64,000 nt of DNA. Source: Bemisia tabaci (Eukaryota > Arthropoda > Insecta > Hemiptera > Aleyrodidae). Location: assembly GCF_918797505.1 (NCBI RefSeq), contig NC_092802.1, forward strand, positions 6,157,480 to 6,221,479, in the 5' to 3' direction. This document shows positions 63,500 through 64,000 of this stretch, piece after piece; the first letter of the stretch is position 1, and each line of letters starts with the position of its first letter. A program made the position numbers and the translations under genes. The notes under the pieces were generated by a model. That model was given only the letters and a program-made list of their open reading frames with translations, did no database searches and was not told where the DNA came from.

Positions 63500-63997
63500 T
63501 CAAAAAAAAAAAAAAAAAAAAAAGGGGAAACTACGAAAATTAAACGAACCTCTCTCAATTTGGACAAACGGACGCCGCAGAATTTGGAACAGGGAGGAGC
63601 ATCCCTCGGGCCAAGGCCCCTCATGGAGGTGATAACAAAATCCATTTATTGTCACGCGTCCGATAAAAACCTCGATAGAAGCGCACAAATCAACTTCAAA
63701 GAACACTAGGACCCCGGACGGGACATCGGTGTCCGGGTCCTGCTTGGGGCCGTAATAGGAGCACAGGGCCACGTCCCGGATCCTGATAAGGCCTTGGTCA
63801 TAATGACCAACAAGAGTTTGCGGCTCAAAGTCGCCTAGAACGCAGAACTGCGTTATAAACTTTTTAATATAAGAAACGTTCCACTTGCGCACAAAGAAAA
63901 CGTCCAAATGACCAAAGTCGATGTGAGTCGCCCGGGCAAAAAGTGAAAAATCGCCAAACAGACGGTGTTGGCCTGAAAAGTATCGTGGAGGAGACAT
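63500..63997 (-). CDS. Antisense open frame at the window edge, unknown
   Basis: A 165-codon - strand frame without stops, while all three + frames contain stops in the same stretch. The peptide looks protein-like over about 145 residues (HIDFGHLDVFFVRKWNVSYI, DVALCSYYGPKQDPDTDVPS, INGFCYHLHEGPWPEG), then runs into poly-Phe encoded by an A-tract on the + strand, so the real end is probably before the tract or at a splice site. The ATG at 63997 may be internal, as the gene could continue past the window. It may be an antisense ORF of the gypsy 3' region or an exon of a neighbouring gene. I recognise no family. Confidence 0.4.
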   Translation of the reverse strand: MSPPRYFSGQHRLFGDFSLFARATHIDFGHLDVFFVRKWNVSYIKKFITQFCVLGDFEPQTLVGHYDQGLIRIRDVALCSYYGPKQDPDTDVPSGVLVFFEVDLCASIEVFIGRVTINGFCYHLHEGPWPEGCSSLFQILRRPFVQIERGSFNFRSFPFFFFFFF

Positions 63998-64000
63998 TCT

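Noticed and set aside
61100..63997. 3' LTR of the gypsy element
   Set aside because: I could find no sequence here ending like the putative 5' LTR (ACTCGCTTTCCACAAT) and no matching TATA region upstream of gag, so no LTR pair is claimed.
61073..63997. An env-like third ORF downstream of pol
   Set aside because: The + strand has only short frames and tandem arrays; no signal peptide, furin-like site or membrane segment.

Overview
The window looks like repeat-rich nuclear DNA from an insect. It is AT-rich, has spliced genes with GT-AG introns, and is packed with fold-back MITEs, hAT-type insertions with 8-bp target duplications, Helitron remnants, LINE tails and one long Ty3/gypsy element. The repeat style suggests a sap-feeding hemipteran, possibly a whitefly such as Bemisia tabaci. 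That is an impression from memory, not something the sequence proves.

The main host content is a cluster of related genes and gene remnants on the + strand between about 4 and 48 kb. Gene 1 (4385-14424) can be modelled in full. It has four exons whose splice phases all agree and encodes a 390-residue protein: signal peptide, Ser-Pro-Arg repeats, a small four-cysteine module (C-x3-C-x4-G-Y-F ... C-x-C-x-V-S) and a long coiled coil. Gene 2 (36921-40830) is a paralogue with the same Cys module and a longer coiled coil on one uninterrupted exon; its signal-peptide exon was not found. Decayed copies of the Cys exon lie at about 24200-24330 and 31133-31251, and a more distant one may lie at 47643-47821. 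I do not recognise the family. It looks like a lineage-specific secreted family, which in a plant feeder would make it a salivary or gut secreted candidate; that role is inference only. On the - strand, 44174-44351 looks like the first coding exon of an unrelated, unidentified gene.

Mobile DNA by region: 0.5-9.8 kb holds fold-backs, hAT MITEs and a Helitron-like end. 10-23 kb holds intronic MITEs, a LINE tail, a MITE with an expanded 32-bp array, many fold-backs and a tRNA-derived SINE. 24.4-26.9 kb holds a scattered GTACCGTAG motif and a triplicated repeat. 27.2-31 kb is a decayed Helitron helicase with a 5'-truncated LINE inside it (12-bp target duplication). 31.5-32.3 kb is a fold-back carrying a LINE tail in one arm. 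34.2-36.3 kb is a TIR element containing 21-bp minisatellites. 37-44 kb holds more fold-backs. 48.6-50 kb is a very large inverted repeat. 50.5-52.3 kb holds a CpG-rich duplication and a 74-bp array of hairpin units.

From 53.7 kb to the right edge lies a Ty3/gypsy element with uninterrupted gag and pol. It shows a candidate primer-binding site, a 2.2-kb leader full of arrays and small ORFs, gag (55995-57293), and pol in the -1 frame (to 61072). The gag-pol overlap has a textbook slippery heptamer in the right phase, six bases before a GC-rich stem-loop. No LTR pair could be matched inside the window. A 3' tract of more than 2.9 kb holds several tandem arrays and, at the window edge, a 165-codon open frame on the - strand.
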